Assembly: GCF_009857815.1 (NCBI RefSeq)
Contig: NZ_WVVW01000011.1
Coordinates: 124,001 to 188,000 of the forward strand
From: Pseudomaricurvus sp. HS19
Lineage (GTDB): Bacteria > Pseudomonadota > Gammaproteobacteria > Pseudomonadales > Cellvibrionaceae
Direction of reading: 5' to 3'
DNA: 64,000 bases
Shown piece after piece: positions 50,839 to 60,230 of this stretch. The notes under the pieces are model-generated. The model saw only the letters and a program-made list of their open reading frames with translations, was not told the origin of the DNA and ran no database searches. The position numbers and the translations under genes are program-made. Each line of letters opens with the position of its first letter. The stretch's first letter is position 1.

Positions 50839-51606
50839 CTACTCCCCCCTGAAGACCGGCGGGCGTTTTTCCTGCCGGGCCAAAAATCCCTCCTGCAGAT
50901 CGGCGGAGCGGTTGCAGGCTGCGGCCAGCTGGTTGGCAGTCTCCAGGTCCAGTGTTTCACCGGCGGCGCGATCGCTGATGGCTTTCATGGCCTGTAGCGC
51001 CAGCGGTGCGTAACCGGCGAGGCGCTGTGCCAGTTGCTGCGTGGCAGCCTGCAGCTGATCCGGTTTGACCAGCTGGGTCAGGTAGCCGATGCCGAGCAGC
51101 TGTTCTGCATTGAACTCCTCACTGGCCAACAGCAATCGTTTGGCGGTGTGAATGCCCAGCACGCTGACAAAGCGCCTGATACCATTCACCGGGTAGCAGA
51201 GCCCGATGCGCGCCGGCGGCACAAACACCCGCATCCCTTCAACGCCTATGCGGAAGTCGCATGCCAGTCCAATCTCCGAGCCACCACCGTAGGCGCTGCC
51301 ATTGAGGGCGCAGATGGTGGGCACGGCAACATCCGCAATGCGGTCGTTCATCTCTGCAAACAATTCACCGCTGATGGAGCCGGAGCCGAGCTGGTCCAGG
51401 GCAGCGCCGGAACAGAAGCTGCGATCGCCACTGCCGGTGATGATCAGTACCCGTACGGCCTTGTCGGCGGCGATGGTTTGCAGATGCTGTTGCAGTTGCG
51501 CGATGTCATCCCCGTCCAGCGAGTTGTGGCGCTGGGGCTGGTTGAGGGTGATGGTGGCAATGGCGCCTTCCACGTGCAGGTTGATACCCAGCGGGGCTTC
51601 ACTCAT
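50839..51606 (-). CDS. Enoyl-CoA hydratase/isomerase-family protein
   Basis: A 255-residue crotonase-fold protein. The oxyanion loop and first catalytic Glu are in SAYGGGSEIGLACDF (Glu111). The second catalytic Glu of true hydratases, expected in a PExxLG motif, is replaced (PPARIGL, Ala132), so it may be a different member of the superfamily or use another base. Its substrate is unknown. It ends 21 nt from the convergent rsmI. Confidence 0.85.
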   Translation of the reverse strand: MSEAPLGINLHVEGAIATITLNQPQRHNSLDGDDIAQLQQHLQTIAADKAVRVLIITGSGDRSFCSGAALDQLGSGSISGELFAEMNDRIADVAVPTICALNGSAYGGGSEIGLACDFRIGVEGMRVFVPPARIGLCYPVNGIRRFVSVLGIHTAKRLLLASEEFNAEQLLGIGYLTQLVKPDQLQAATQQLAQRLAGYAPLALQAMKAISDRAAGETLDLETANQLAAACNRSADLQEGFLARQEKRPPVFRGE

Positions 51607-51714
51607 GGGCAGTACTCCGTTTCACTGCAGATCGGTACGGTGGGGCGCAGTATACCCCGATTGTTGTGAGCTGATGACGTGGGCACCGGTCGGGCCTGCC
51701 GCTACAGATTGTGC

Positions 51715-51743
51715 TTGATGTTTGCAGGGGGCGCCGCTAGTCT
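51715..51743 (+). promoter_or_regulatory. Predicted rnpB promoter
   Basis: TTGATG (51715-51720) and TAGTCT (51738-51743), 17-bp spacing, ending 7 bp before the expected 5' end of RNase P RNA. Confidence 0.5.
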
Positions 51744-51750
51744 TGCGCCC

Positions 51751-52098
51751 GAAGCTGGTCAGACAGTCGCCGCCTGCGTGCAGGGGGAGGAAAGTCCGGG
51801 CTCCATAGGGTGGAACGCCAGGTAACGCCTGGGGGGCGCAAGCCTACGGAAAGTGCAGCAGAGAGCAGACCGCCGATGGCCTCCTTGAGGCACAGGTAAG
51901 GGTGAAAGGGTGGGGTAAGAGCCCACCGCGCGACTGGTAACAGTTCGTGGCACGGTAAACCCCGTTCGGAGCAAGACCAAATAGGCCCTCGATGGTGTGA
52001 CCCGCACTGAGGGCGGGTAGGTTGCTTGAGCCCTGTGGTGACGCAGGGCCTAGATGAATGACTGTCCATGACAGAACCCGGCTTATCGACCGGCTTCA
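51751..52098 (+). ncRNA. rnpB: RNase P RNA (type A)
   Basis: Catalytic RNA that trims tRNA 5' leaders. The 5' end GAAGCTGGTCAGACAGTCGC pairs with the 3' end GACCGGCTTC to form P1. The conserved P4 sequence GGAGGAAAGTCCGGGCTCC, GAGCAAGACCAAATAG and the ACAGAACCCGGCTTA tail are present. Length of about 348 nt is typical. Position between rsmI and mraZ matches Pseudomonas. Confidence 0.97.
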
Positions 52099-52367
52099 AT
52101 TTTCCTTGCCAGGCCGTGGGGCGTAGAGGCTTTATATCTGCGTGCCACGGCTCGGGCGCTCCCGTCTCAAGCGCCTCACCACCGTCTTGCCATTGCCATA
52201 TATAAGACGGGAGAGCTGCTGACTGGCCGCAATCGTAGACCCTTGTTCGGCGAGCTTGTATCATGCCTCCCGTGGCACCTGATCGGCGAAGTGGAAAGTT
52301 TGGTCGGTGTGTCCGGCAGGCTGGTCGTTGAATGCGTCAGGCATGGGTTGACGCACTGTTGATTTGC

Positions 52368-52383
52368 CTGTATCTATGTACAG
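52368..52383. promoter_or_regulatory. LexA-box-like palindrome upstream of mraZ
   Basis: CTGTATCTATGTACAG has the CTG-N10-CAG form and matches 14 of 16 positions of the classic LexA consensus, better than the dinB site in this window. TTGACG (52348-52353) could be a -35, with a weak -10 inside the box. Confidence 0.5.
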
Positions 52384-52499
52384 GTCTTTCGGGGCGGCTG
52401 CAGGTCGATCCCGGACGGCGGGCGAAAGCCGCTCCGATGTAAAAGAAGTGCCTCTTCCTATATATGCCTGTTGCTTCTATAGGCGCAAACCTCAAAGAA

Positions 52500-52534
52500 A
52501 GAATAATTCTTACACTTAAAGTATTACTTTAAGT
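52500..52534. repeat. Two adjacent AT-rich palindromes
   Basis: AGAAT-A-ATTCT (52500-52510) and a 10-bp perfect inverted repeat ACTTAAAGTA / TACTTTAAGT around a single T (52514-52534). They look like operator sites or hairpins in a region of unusually low GC. Confidence 0.85.
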
Positions 52535-52656
52535 TCGGCTTCTATTGTCCTGAAAATCCTGATGTTTGTTTTTTCCGGCCTTCGTGATGCTTTCACAATC
52601 CTTACATATTCCCCGAAGTTCCGCGCCGTTTCGTGCGTTTTCGCCCATTTGCTTCC

Positions 52657-52684
52657 TTGACTTTGAACCCCGCAGAATTACACT
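52657..52684 (+). promoter_or_regulatory. Predicted mraZ (dcw cluster) promoter
   Basis: TTGACT (52657-52662) and TACACT (52679-52684) spaced 16 bp. The expected start point is next to the first MraZ box. Confidence 0.55.
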
Positions 52685-52694
52685 GGCGGTGGTG

Positions 52695-52743
52695 AAAAGT
52701 GGATAAAAGTGTTTATTAGTGGTGTCTGAGTGGCGGTGAGTGG
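52695..52743. promoter_or_regulatory. MraZ operator, five direct repeats
   Basis: AGTG cores at 52698, 52708, 52718, 52729 and 52739 give a 10-bp period with one 11-bp step. The first two read AAAGTGG and AAAGTGT. MraZ is known to bind 10-bp-spaced TGG-type direct repeats before mraZ and repress its own cluster. Confidence 0.7.
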
Positions 52744-52775
52744 TAATCAGGCATCAAATAACTCCGGGGATAAGC

Positions 52776-53216
52776 GTGTTTCAAGGCAGTCTGCCCATCA
52801 ACATGGATGCCAAAGGCCGAATGGCGATACCGAGCAAGTATCGCGATCCGCTGGCGGCTGCCTGTGAGGGACGCCTGATCGTGACTGCCAGCCCCTATGA
52901 GCGTTGTCTCATGATCTATCCGGAGCCCCAGTGGCAGGTTCTTAGCAAGAAGATTGCCGGCCTGAACAACTCCCATCCCGCGACCCGCCGCCTGCAGCGC
53001 CTGGTGTTGGGTAACGCCACCGAGGTGGAGCTGGACAGCAACGGGCGGATCCTGTTGCCACAAATCCTGCGGGATTACGCCAGCCTGGATAAGAAGCTGG
53101 TGTTTGTGGGTCTGAGTGATAAGGCCGAGCTGTGGAGCGAAGAGGGCTGGAATGCCCAGCTGGATGCGCAGGATGACGGCGAGTTGCCGGACGAACTGCT
53201 GAACTTGTCACTGTAA
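52776..53216 (+). CDS. mraZ: Transcriptional regulator MraZ
   Basis: AbrB-fold autorepressor at the head of the division and cell-wall cluster. The 146 residues have the two half-domains with [20 protein letters not shown] and [21 protein letters not shown]. The GTG at 52776 (GGGGA upstream) gives the family start F-x-G; an earlier GTG at 52740 would place translation inside the MraZ boxes. Confidence 0.95.
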   Translation: MFQGSLPINMDAKGRMAIPSKYRDPLAAACEGRLIVTASPYERCLMIYPEPQWQVLSKKIAGLNNSHPATRRLQRLVLGNATEVELDSNGRILLPQILRDYASLDKKLVFVGLSDKAELWSEEGWNAQLDAQDDGELPDELLNLSL

Positions 53217-53226
53217 AGGGCCGGGC

Positions 53227-54156
53227 ATGACGGATAACCATGTAACCGTACTGCTGCACGAGGCAGTCGATGCCCTGATCGTTGATGGCAACGGTTTTTA
53301 TGTGGATGGAACCTTCGGGCGTGGCGGTCACAGTCGCCTGATCCTGGAAAGATTGCAGTCCGGCGGGCGTTTGTTGGGGGTGGATAAGGACCCCCGGGCG
53401 ATCGCCACCGGCAAGGCGCTGCAGGAGCTGGATGCTCGTTTCACTATTCAGCACGGTTCGTTTGCGCAGTTGCAGGAGTTCGCTCGGGAGCGGGACGCGG
53501 TCGGCAAAGTGGACGGCGTACTGGTGGATCTGGGTGTTTCCTCCCCGCAACTGGATGAGGCGGATCGTGGCTTCAGCTTCTTGCAGGACGGTCCGCTGGA
53601 TATGCGGATGGACGACAGCCGTGGCATGAGTGCTGCGGACTGGGTAAACAGCGCACCCGAAGCGGAAATTGCGCAGGTTCTGAAAGATTACGGCGAAGAG
53701 CGATTTGCGAAGCGGATAGCCCGGGCCATTGTGCAGCGACGCGTGCAGGATCCTTTTACCCGCACCCTGCAGCTGGCTAATGTGGTAGCGGAGGCCAATC
53801 CCGCCTGGGAAAAAGGCAAAAACCCCGCTACCCGTGCGTTCCAGGCAATCCGTATCCGGGTGAACGACGAGCTGTCGGATCTGGAAGGGCTTCTGGATCA
53901 GGCGCTGGAAATCCTCAAACCCGGCGGGCGCCTGGTGGTGATCAGTTTTCACTCCCTGGAAGATCGCATTGTTAAGCGTTTTATTCGTCACCACGAAAAG
54001 GGATTACAGCTGCCCAAGGGCTTGCCGGTGACCGAGGCGCAACTCAATAAACGTTTGCGCTCCGTTGGTAAGGCAGTAAAAGCCTCGGCAGAAGAGGTTA
54101 ATGCCAATGTTCGTTCCCGCAGTGCGGTGATGCGGGTGGCAGAAAAAATACAATAA
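53227..54156 (+). CDS. rsmH: 16S rRNA m4C1402 methyltransferase RsmH
   Basis: N4-methylates C1402 of 16S rRNA, the same base whose ribose RsmI methylates about 3 kb upstream. The 309 residues include [44 protein letters not shown] and the C-terminal [18 protein letters not shown]. Gap to mraZ is 10 nt. Confidence 0.97.
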   Translation: MTDNHVTVLLHEAVDALIVDGNGFYVDGTFGRGGHSRLILERLQSGGRLLGVDKDPRAIATGKALQELDARFTIQHGSFAQLQEFARERDAVGKVDGVLVDLGVSSPQLDEADRGFSFLQDGPLDMRMDDSRGMSAADWVNSAPEAEIAQVLKDYGEERFAKRIARAIVQRRVQDPFTRTLQLANVVAEANPAWEKGKNPATRAFQAIRIRVNDELSDLEGLLDQALEILKPGGRLVVISFHSLEDRIVKRFIRHHEKGLQLPKGLPVTEAQLNKRLRSVGKAVKASAEEVNANVRSRSAVMRVAEKIQ

Positions 54157-54164
54157 CGAAGCGG

Positions 54165-54458
54165 GTGATTGGTGTGGCGGAACGCTACAGCTGGAGATGG
54201 TGGTTGATGCTGGTGCTGCTGTGGTCGGCGGTGCTGGTGAGCGCGCTGGCCGTGGTGCGCACTGCCCATCTCACCCGGCAGAAAGTCAATCAACTGGAAG
54301 TTTTGCGTCGTGAAGCCAACCAGCTGCATGTGCAGTGGGGGCAGTATCTGCTGGAGCAGAGTGCCTGGTCGGCTTACGGTCGAATAGAAAAAGAAGCAAC
54401 TGAGAAGTTGCAGATGGTCGTCCCCCGGGGGGAACAACTGGTGATGGTGTCTGAGTGA
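54165..54458 (+). CDS. ftsL: Cell division protein FtsL
   Basis: Bitopic divisome protein forming the FtsQLB complex. The 97 residues have one membrane helix (about 14-32, LMLVLLWSAVLVSALAVV) and a periplasmic leucine-zipper-like coiled coil (HLTRQKVNQLEVLRREANQL). GTG start at 54165 or 54174. It overlaps ftsI by 4 nt. Confidence 0.93.
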   Translation: MIGVAERYSWRWWLMLVLLWSAVLVSALAVVRTAHLTRQKVNQLEVLRREANQLHVQWGQYLLEQSAWSAYGRIEKEATEKLQMVVPRGEQLVMVSE

Positions 54459-56215
54459 ACGCGAAATCCGTGCTGACAAGTGCGTTGCCGTCAGAAAAGC
54501 TGGCTGTAGCCCGCTGGCGCTTTGCGCTGGCGGTGGTGCTGCTCGCGACTCTGATGAGCTTGCTGCTGTGGCACGTGGCGCGCCTGCAGGTAATCCCCGG
54601 TGAAGATAAAGGCTTCGAGTTCCTGCAGGGCCAGGGCGATGCCCGTACCGTCCGTACCGAGGTGATTCCTGCGCACCGTGGCGTTATTGCCGATCGCAAT
54701 GGCGAGCCGCTGGCGGTGAGCACGCCGGTGGTTTCTCTGTGGCTCAACCCGCAGGAATTGCCACAGGACAGTCCAGCGCTGGCACCATTGGCTCGCGCCC
54801 TGGGAGAGAAAGAGCGAGACCTGCGGGAGAAACTCAAGCGCTACAGCGGCAAGGAGTTTGTCTACCTGAAGCGCCATATGCCACCACAGGATGCGGAGGC
54901 CATTCTCGCCAACCGCTGGCCGGGTGTGCATGGCACCACGGAATATCAACGCTTTTACCCCGCCGGTGAAGTTGCTGCCCATATTGTGGGCTTTACCAAT
55001 ATTGATGGTATGGGCCAGGAAGGTATCGAGCTGGCGTTTGATCGCGCCCTCACCGGTGTGCCCGGCTCCAAGCGTGTGGTGAAGGATCTGAAGGGTCGCG
55101 TTGTGCGTGACGACGGTGAGCTGGTAGCGCCCCGCACCGGTGCCGATGTGCACCTCAGTATCGACATGCGCATGCAGTATCTCGCCTACCGTGAACTGAA
55201 AGCCGCCGTGGCCCGTCACCGCGCCAAGTCCGGCTCGCTGGTATTGCTGGACGTTAAAACCGGCGAAGTACTGGCGATGGTGAACCAGCCCTCCTACAAC
55301 CCCAATGACCGTACCGGTATGCAGATGGCTGCGCTGCGCAATCGTGCTATTACTGATCAGTTCGAGCCCGGCTCTCCCATGAAGCCGCTGACCGCGATGG
55401 CGGCGCTGGAGACCGGCCGCTACAAGCCGCACACCCTGATCGATACCAACCCCGGCTATATCCGTGTTGGCAAGAAGACCCTGGTGGATCCGAAAAACTA
55501 CGGCATGATCGATCTCACCAAAGTCATCACCAAATCCAGCCAGGTAGGTATCAGCAAGGTGGCGCTGGATCTGGAGCCGCAAACCGTGCGTGACATGTTC
55601 TACCGGCTCGGGCTGGGACAGGGCACCGGTGTCGGCTTTCCCGGTGAGGGCGTGGGCCTGTTGCCCAATCGCAGCCGCTGGACCCCCATCGAGCGCGCCA
55701 ACTTCGCGTTTGGATACGGTATGACCGTCACTGCCCTACAGCTGGCGCAAGCCTACGCCGTGGTGGCCAACGATGGCGTGCGCTATCCCCTCAGCATGAT
55801 GCGTGTGGATCAACCTGCCAAGGTGCAGGGAACGCCCGTGGTTGAGCCGCGCTACACCCGCCAGGTGATCACCATGCTGGAGACCGTTCTGGGTAACGAA
55901 GGTACTGGCAAGCAGGCGCAGATTGAATCCTATCCTGCGGCCGGTAAGACCGGCACCGTGCATAAAATCGGTACCCACGGCTATGCCGAAGATCGTTACC
56001 GCTCAGTCTTTGCCGGACTGGCGCCAGCGGCCGACCCGCGGGTAGTGGCTGTGGTGGTGATTGAAGAGCCTGCCTCCGGTAAGTATTTCGGTGGTGAAGT
56101 GGCCGCGCCGGTATTCGCCAAGGTGGCGGAGGGCGCTCTGCGGTTATTGCACGTCCCGCCCAGGTTGCAGCAGGCAGAGGCAAAGGGCGTCACTGAGCGA
56201 GGGCCGCTGACATGA
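54455..56215 (+). CDS. ftsI: Septal peptidoglycan transpeptidase FtsI (PBP3)
   Basis: Class B penicillin-binding protein that cross-links septal peptidoglycan together with FtsW. The 586 residues have an N-terminal membrane helix (about 22-42), a non-catalytic domain, and a transpeptidase domain with SxxK (SPMK, Ser307), KTGT (498-501) and an SxN position that reads SSQ (361-363) instead of the usual SSN. The three motifs otherwise sit at normal spacing. Overlaps murE by 4 nt. Confidence 0.96.
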   Translation: MNAKSVLTSALPSEKLAVARWRFALAVVLLATLMSLLLWHVARLQVIPGEDKGFEFLQGQGDARTVRTEVIPAHRGVIADRNGEPLAVSTPVVSLWLNPQELPQDSPALAPLARALGEKERDLREKLKRYSGKEFVYLKRHMPPQDAEAILANRWPGVHGTTEYQRFYPAGEVAAHIVGFTNIDGMGQEGIELAFDRALTGVPGSKRVVKDLKGRVVRDDGELVAPRTGADVHLSIDMRMQYLAYRELKAAVARHRAKSGSLVLLDVKTGEVLAMVNQPSYNPNDRTGMQMAALRNRAITDQFEPGSPMKPLTAMAALETGRYKPHTLIDTNPGYIRVGKKTLVDPKNYGMIDLTKVITKSSQVGISKVALDLEPQTVRDMFYRLGLGQGTGVGFPGEGVGLLPNRSRWTPIERANFAFGYGMTVTALQLAQAYAVVANDGVRYPLSMMRVDQPAKVQGTPVVEPRYTRQVITMLETVLGNEGTGKQAQIESYPAAGKTGTVHKIGTHGYAEDRYRSVFAGLAPAADPRVVAVVVIEEPASGKYFGGEVAAPVFAKVAEGALRLLHVPPRLQQAEAKGVTERGPLT

Positions 56216-57714
56216 TGGCCGCCGTCGACAGACAAATTTCGCTCGGGCAGCTGCTGCCCGCTTTGTCGTTTTCAGAGTGTGCGGCGACGCTGGTTGGCGC
56301 ACTGCAGCTCGACAGCCGCCAGGTGCAGCCGGGCGACAGTTTCCTGGCTGTGAGCGGTACCCTGACCCATGGTGAGAAATTTATAGCGGACGCCCGGGAC
56401 CGTGGTGCCAGGGTGATTTTTGAAAGCGGTGACAATTACCACGCGATGACCGATGCGCAGCAGGTGTTGCGCGTCAGGGTTCCGCAGCTGGGTGAGCGCA
56501 TCAGCGAATTGGCCGGGCGTTACTACGGCGAACCATCGCAGGATATGACGGTGACCGCTATAACGGGCACTAACGGCAAGACCACCACCACCCAGTGGCT
56601 GGCGCAACTGCTGCAACTGCTGGGAACGCCGGCTGCCAGTGTCGGTACCCTGGGTTTTGGCCGGGTCGGTGAAGAGGTGGTTGCCACCGGTCTGACCACG
56701 CCGGACGCTGTTTCCCTGCAGCGCATCCTGCGGCAAATGCTGGATCAGGGTACGGCCGCTGTGGTGATGGAAGCTTCCTCCCACAGTCTCGACCAGCGTC
56801 GTCTGGCTGGTGTGAGTGTGGATGTGGCGGTGTTTACCAACATCGGCCGCGATCACCTGGATTACCACGGTGATATGAACAGCTACGTGGCTGCCAAGCT
56901 GAAGTTGATGGATTTCCCGTCGCTGCAGTCAGCGGTAGTGAATGCTGATGATCCTGTGGCTGCCGAGTTTATTGCACGTGCCGCCGGGCACTGCCGTGTG
57001 TTGACCTGCAGCCTGCAGGGCAAGGCTGACTTCATGGTCAGTCAGGTGCGCTACCACGCCGGTGGTATCGATGCCGAACTGGTCACCCCCGAGGGCGAGT
57101 TCGACCTGCAGCTAGCCATCTGGGGAGAATTTAACCTCAGCAATTTGCTGGTGGTGATCGCTGCGGCCTACGCCCAGGGGTTCAGTGTGGCGAGCATTCT
57201 CTCAGTGTTGTCACAGCTGCATCCGGTGGCTGGACGACTGCAGGCGGTAGAGGTGGATTCGGATATCAACGTGCTGGTGGATTTCGCCCATACCGCCGAC
57301 GCGCTGGAGTCTGTCCTGCAGGCGCTGCGTGCCCACACCAAACAGAAAATCTGGTGTGTGTTTGGCTGCGGCGGCGACCGTGACAAGGGCAAGCGTCCAT
57401 TGATGGCGCAAGTGGCAGAGCAGTTGGCTGACCGTGTGGTGATCACCAGTGACAACCCGCGTACAGAAGAACCACAGGCGATTATTGACGATATTGTGCA
57501 AGGCATCAGCGATCGCAGCGGTGTGCTGGTGGAAGTGGACAGGGAGCAGGCCATCCGACTGGCGGTGGCGCAGGCCGAAGCTGGCGACTGTGTACTGATT
57601 GCCGGCAAGGGTCATGAAGATTATCAGCAGATCGGTACGGAAAAATTGCCCTTCAGCGACCTGGCTGTGGCCGGGAAAGTGTTGCTGGAACGACGTGCGG
57701 GAGGTGTGCAGTGA
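56212..57714 (+). CDS. murE: UDP-MurNAc-tripeptide synthetase MurE (meso-DAP adding)
   Basis: Adds meso-diaminopimelate to UDP-MurNAc-dipeptide. The 500 residues show the P-loop ITGTNGKTTTTQWLA, EASSHSLDQRRLAGV, and DNPRTEEP, the motif for meso-DAP rather than lysine. Start ATG at 56212 or the adjacent Met codon, inside the ftsI stop. Confidence 0.97.
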   Translation: MMAAVDRQISLGQLLPALSFSECAATLVGALQLDSRQVQPGDSFLAVSGTLTHGEKFIADARDRGARVIFESGDNYHAMTDAQQVLRVRVPQLGERISELAGRYYGEPSQDMTVTAITGTNGKTTTTQWLAQLLQLLGTPAASVGTLGFGRVGEEVVATGLTTPDAVSLQRILRQMLDQGTAAVVMEASSHSLDQRRLAGVSVDVAVFTNIGRDHLDYHGDMNSYVAAKLKLMDFPSLQSAVVNADDPVAAEFIARAAGHCRVLTCSLQGKADFMVSQVRYHAGGIDAELVTPEGEFDLQLAIWGEFNLSNLLVVIAAAYAQGFSVASILSVLSQLHPVAGRLQAVEVDSDINVLVDFAHTADALESVLQALRAHTKQKIWCVFGCGGDRDKGKRPLMAQVAEQLADRVVITSDNPRTEEPQAIIDDIVQGISDRSGVLVEVDREQAIRLAVAQAEAGDCVLIAGKGHEDYQQIGTEKLPFSDLAVAGKVLLERRAGGVQ

Positions 57715-59114
57715 TTGATGCCATGCCGCTATCCGCCCTGATTACGCCGCTGCAGGCTACCCTGCACGGCGCTGATGTCAGCTTCGCCCGTGTCAGTACC
57801 GATACCCGTTCCGTGACTGCCGGTGACTGTTTTGTGGCCCTGAAGGGAGAGCGCTTTGACGCTCACGATTTTCTCGCCACTGCCCGGGATGCCGGCGCGG
57901 TTGCTGCCATTGTCGAAACGGTTGACCCGACGCTGGGGTGGCCGCAGTTGCAGGTGGCGGATACCACCAAGGCATTGGGACAGCTGGCACAGTTAAGTCG
58001 TCAACAGTATGGCGGGCCGCTGATCGGTCTCACCGGCAGTTGCGGCAAAACCACCGTCAAGGAGATGCTGGTGGCGATCACCGCCTGTCTCGGTGATGTG
58101 CACGCCACCCGTGGTAATCTCAACAACCATATTGGCGTACCCATGACCCTGTTGGCCATGCCCGCAGGCAGTGCCTGCGCGGTGATTGAGATGGGCGCCA
58201 GTGGCATGGGCGAGATCGATTATCTGGCGGGGCTGGCAGAGCCAACCGTATCGCTGGTGAATAACGTGATGGCGGCCCATCTGGAAGGTTTTGGTTCAGA
58301 GCGCGGCGTGGCGCAGGAGAAATCCAATATCTATCGCCGCCTGCGTCAGGGAGGCACCGCGGTGATGAACCTGGACGATAGCTACTGCGCCGAATGGCAA
58401 GCGGAGCTGGTGCAGACCCGCGCCGATATCCATCAGGTGACCTTCTCTGTCACTCGCGATGAGGCATCGGTGTACGCGAGTAACGTTGAACTGACTGCCT
58501 CAGGTCGCTACCGCTTCGATATCTGCACCGCTGAAGATCGGGTGAGCTTAGAGCTGCCACTGCTGGGTAAGCAGAACATAGCCAACGCGCTGGCGGCGAC
58601 GGCCTGTGCCCTGGCAGTGGGTGTCAGCCTGGTGCAGGCCGCTGCTGGTCTGGCCAGGCTGCAACCGGTGGCGGGCCGCCTGGTGCCAAAAGCCGGTCTG
58701 CAAAACGCGCTGGTTATTGATGACACCTACAACGCCAACCCCGGCTCGGTACGTGCCGCGGCTGCGGTATTGGCGGACCTGCAAAGTGCCGGTCGCAATG
58801 TCTGGCTGGCGCTGGGGGATCTGGGCGAGCTGGGCGATGGCCAGCAGCCGTTGCTGCAGACACTGGGTGAAGACCTGGCCCGTCAGGGTATTGCCCACCT
58901 GCTTACCTGCGGCAACAACAGCCGCTGGATCAGTGAGGGTTTTGACGCTGTCTGCGGACAGGGGCAGGACTCGCAACATTTTATGGATCAGCAGTCGCTG
59001 GTCGCTTTTTTAACGCAACAGCTTGCTGAAAATACGGTTGTATTGGTGAAAGGATCCCGGAGCGCGCGCATGGAATCTGTCGTGCAGGCAATCACATCAG
59101 GCGGAGAACAATAA
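57711..59114 (+). CDS. murF: UDP-MurNAc-pentapeptide synthetase MurF
   Basis: Adds D-Ala-D-Ala to the tripeptide precursor. The 467 residues include the P-loop [27 protein letters not shown] and [17 protein letters not shown] start within GTGA overlapping the murE stop; GGAGG lies upstream. Confidence 0.97.
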   Translation: MIDAMPLSALITPLQATLHGADVSFARVSTDTRSVTAGDCFVALKGERFDAHDFLATARDAGAVAAIVETVDPTLGWPQLQVADTTKALGQLAQLSRQQYGGPLIGLTGSCGKTTVKEMLVAITACLGDVHATRGNLNNHIGVPMTLLAMPAGSACAVIEMGASGMGEIDYLAGLAEPTVSLVNNVMAAHLEGFGSERGVAQEKSNIYRRLRQGGTAVMNLDDSYCAEWQAELVQTRADIHQVTFSVTRDEASVYASNVELTASGRYRFDICTAEDRVSLELPLLGKQNIANALAATACALAVGVSLVQAAAGLARLQPVAGRLVPKAGLQNALVIDDTYNANPGSVRAAAAVLADLQSAGRNVWLALGDLGELGDGQQPLLQTLGEDLARQGIAHLLTCGNNSRWISEGFDAVCGQGQDSQHFMDQQSLVAFLTQQLAENTVVLVKGSRSARMESVVQAITSGGEQ

Positions 59115-59116
59115 CA

Positions 59117-60199
59117 ATGCTTTTGTGGCTTGCAGAACACTTGCAACAGTATTCATCCCACTTTGCGGTATTCCAGTACCTGACGCTGCGCGCCATTCTG
59201 GGTGTGCTCACCGCGCTGGGTATTTCCCTGCTATTGGGACCATGGATGATCCGCCGCCTCAACTACCTGCAGATCGGTCAATCGGTGCGCGACGATGGTC
59301 CCCAGTCGCACCTGAGCAAGTCCGGTACTCCCACCATGGGTGGCACCCTGATCCTGGCGGCTATTTTCGTCAGCGCCTTGCTCTGGTCGGACCTCAGCAA
59401 CCGCTACGTGTGGGTGGTGCTGATTGTGACCTCCATTTTCGGTCTGGTGGGTTGGGTGGATGACTACCGCAAGGTGGTGGAGTCCAACAGCCGCGGTTTG
59501 CCGGCGCGCTGGAAATACTTCTGGCAATCGGTAGCCGGCCTGGGAGCGGCGCTGTTCCTGTTTTACACCGCCGCCAGTCCGTCCGAGACCCAACTGATTG
59601 TGCCCTTCTTCAAGAGTGTGGCTCTGGACCTGGGCATCTTCTACATAGTGTTGACCTACTTCGTCATTGTCGGCTCCAGCAACGCGGTGAACCTCACCGA
59701 TGGCCTGGACGGCCTGGCCATCATGCCGTCAGTGATGGTGGGCGGTGCGCTGGGCGTTATCGCCTACCTGGCCGGACACTCGGAATTTGCCCAATACCTG
59801 CATATCCCCTACGTACAGGGCGCCGGTGAGCTGGTGGTGTTCTGTGCCGCTTTGGGTGGCGCCGGACTGGGCTTTTTGTGGTTTAACACCTATCCCGCCC
59901 AGGTCTTCATGGGTGATGTGGGTGCGCTGGCTCTTGGGGCAGCTCTCGGCGTGATCGCCGTTATCGTGCGCCACGAAATTGTGTTCTTCATTATGGGTGG
60001 TGTGTTTGTGATGGAGACCGTGTCGGTGATTCTGCAGGTGGGTTCATTCAAGCTCACCGGTCGCCGCATCTTCCGCATGGCGCCACTGCACCACCATTTT
60101 GAGTTGAAAGGCTGGCCGGAACCGCGCGTGATCGTGCGCTTCTGGATTATCACCGTGATGCTGGTGCTGTTTGGCCTGGCGACACTGAAACTGCGTTAA
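59117..60199 (+). CDS. mraY: Phospho-MurNAc-pentapeptide translocase MraY
   Basis: Multi-spanning enzyme that makes lipid I on undecaprenyl phosphate. The 360 residues have about ten hydrophobic helices and the family motifs [32 protein letters not shown] and [11 protein letters not shown]. Two nt after murF. Confidence 0.97.
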   Translation: MLLWLAEHLQQYSSHFAVFQYLTLRAILGVLTALGISLLLGPWMIRRLNYLQIGQSVRDDGPQSHLSKSGTPTMGGTLILAAIFVSALLWSDLSNRYVWVVLIVTSIFGLVGWVDDYRKVVESNSRGLPARWKYFWQSVAGLGAALFLFYTAASPSETQLIVPFFKSVALDLGIFYIVLTYFVIVGSSNAVNLTDGLDGLAIMPSVMVGGALGVIAYLAGHSEFAQYLHIPYVQGAGELVVFCAALGGAGLGFLWFNTYPAQVFMGDVGALALGAALGVIAVIVRHEIVFFIMGGVFVMETVSVILQVGSFKLTGRRIFRMAPLHHHFELKGWPEPRVIVRFWIITVMLVLFGLATLKLR

Positions 60200-60230
60200 G
60201 CATAAGAACCTGGATTAAGGGATTCCGCCA

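Larger units (their letters stand above)
52099..52775. other. 677-nt regulatory stretch between rnpB and mraZ without a convincing gene
   Basis: No ORF here has both a ribosome-binding site and family similarity. The segment holds a possible promoter (TAGACC 52236-52241, TATCAT 52259-52264, 17-bp spacing), a hairpin TGCGTCA/TGACGCA (52333-52355), a LexA-like palindrome, an AT-rich region with two palindromes, and the mraZ promoter with its MraZ boxes. An sRNA or long mraZ leader transcript is possible but unproven. Confidence 0.6.

Noticed and set aside
51737-52264. A 175-residue minus-strand ORF over the RNase P region
   Set aside because: It is antisense to rnpB, whose conserved sequence and P1 pairing explain the conservation; the protein has no family character.
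52562-52660. A 32-residue ORF upstream of mraZ
   Set aside because: No ribosome-binding site, ends within the mraZ promoter, and no amphipathic or family pattern.
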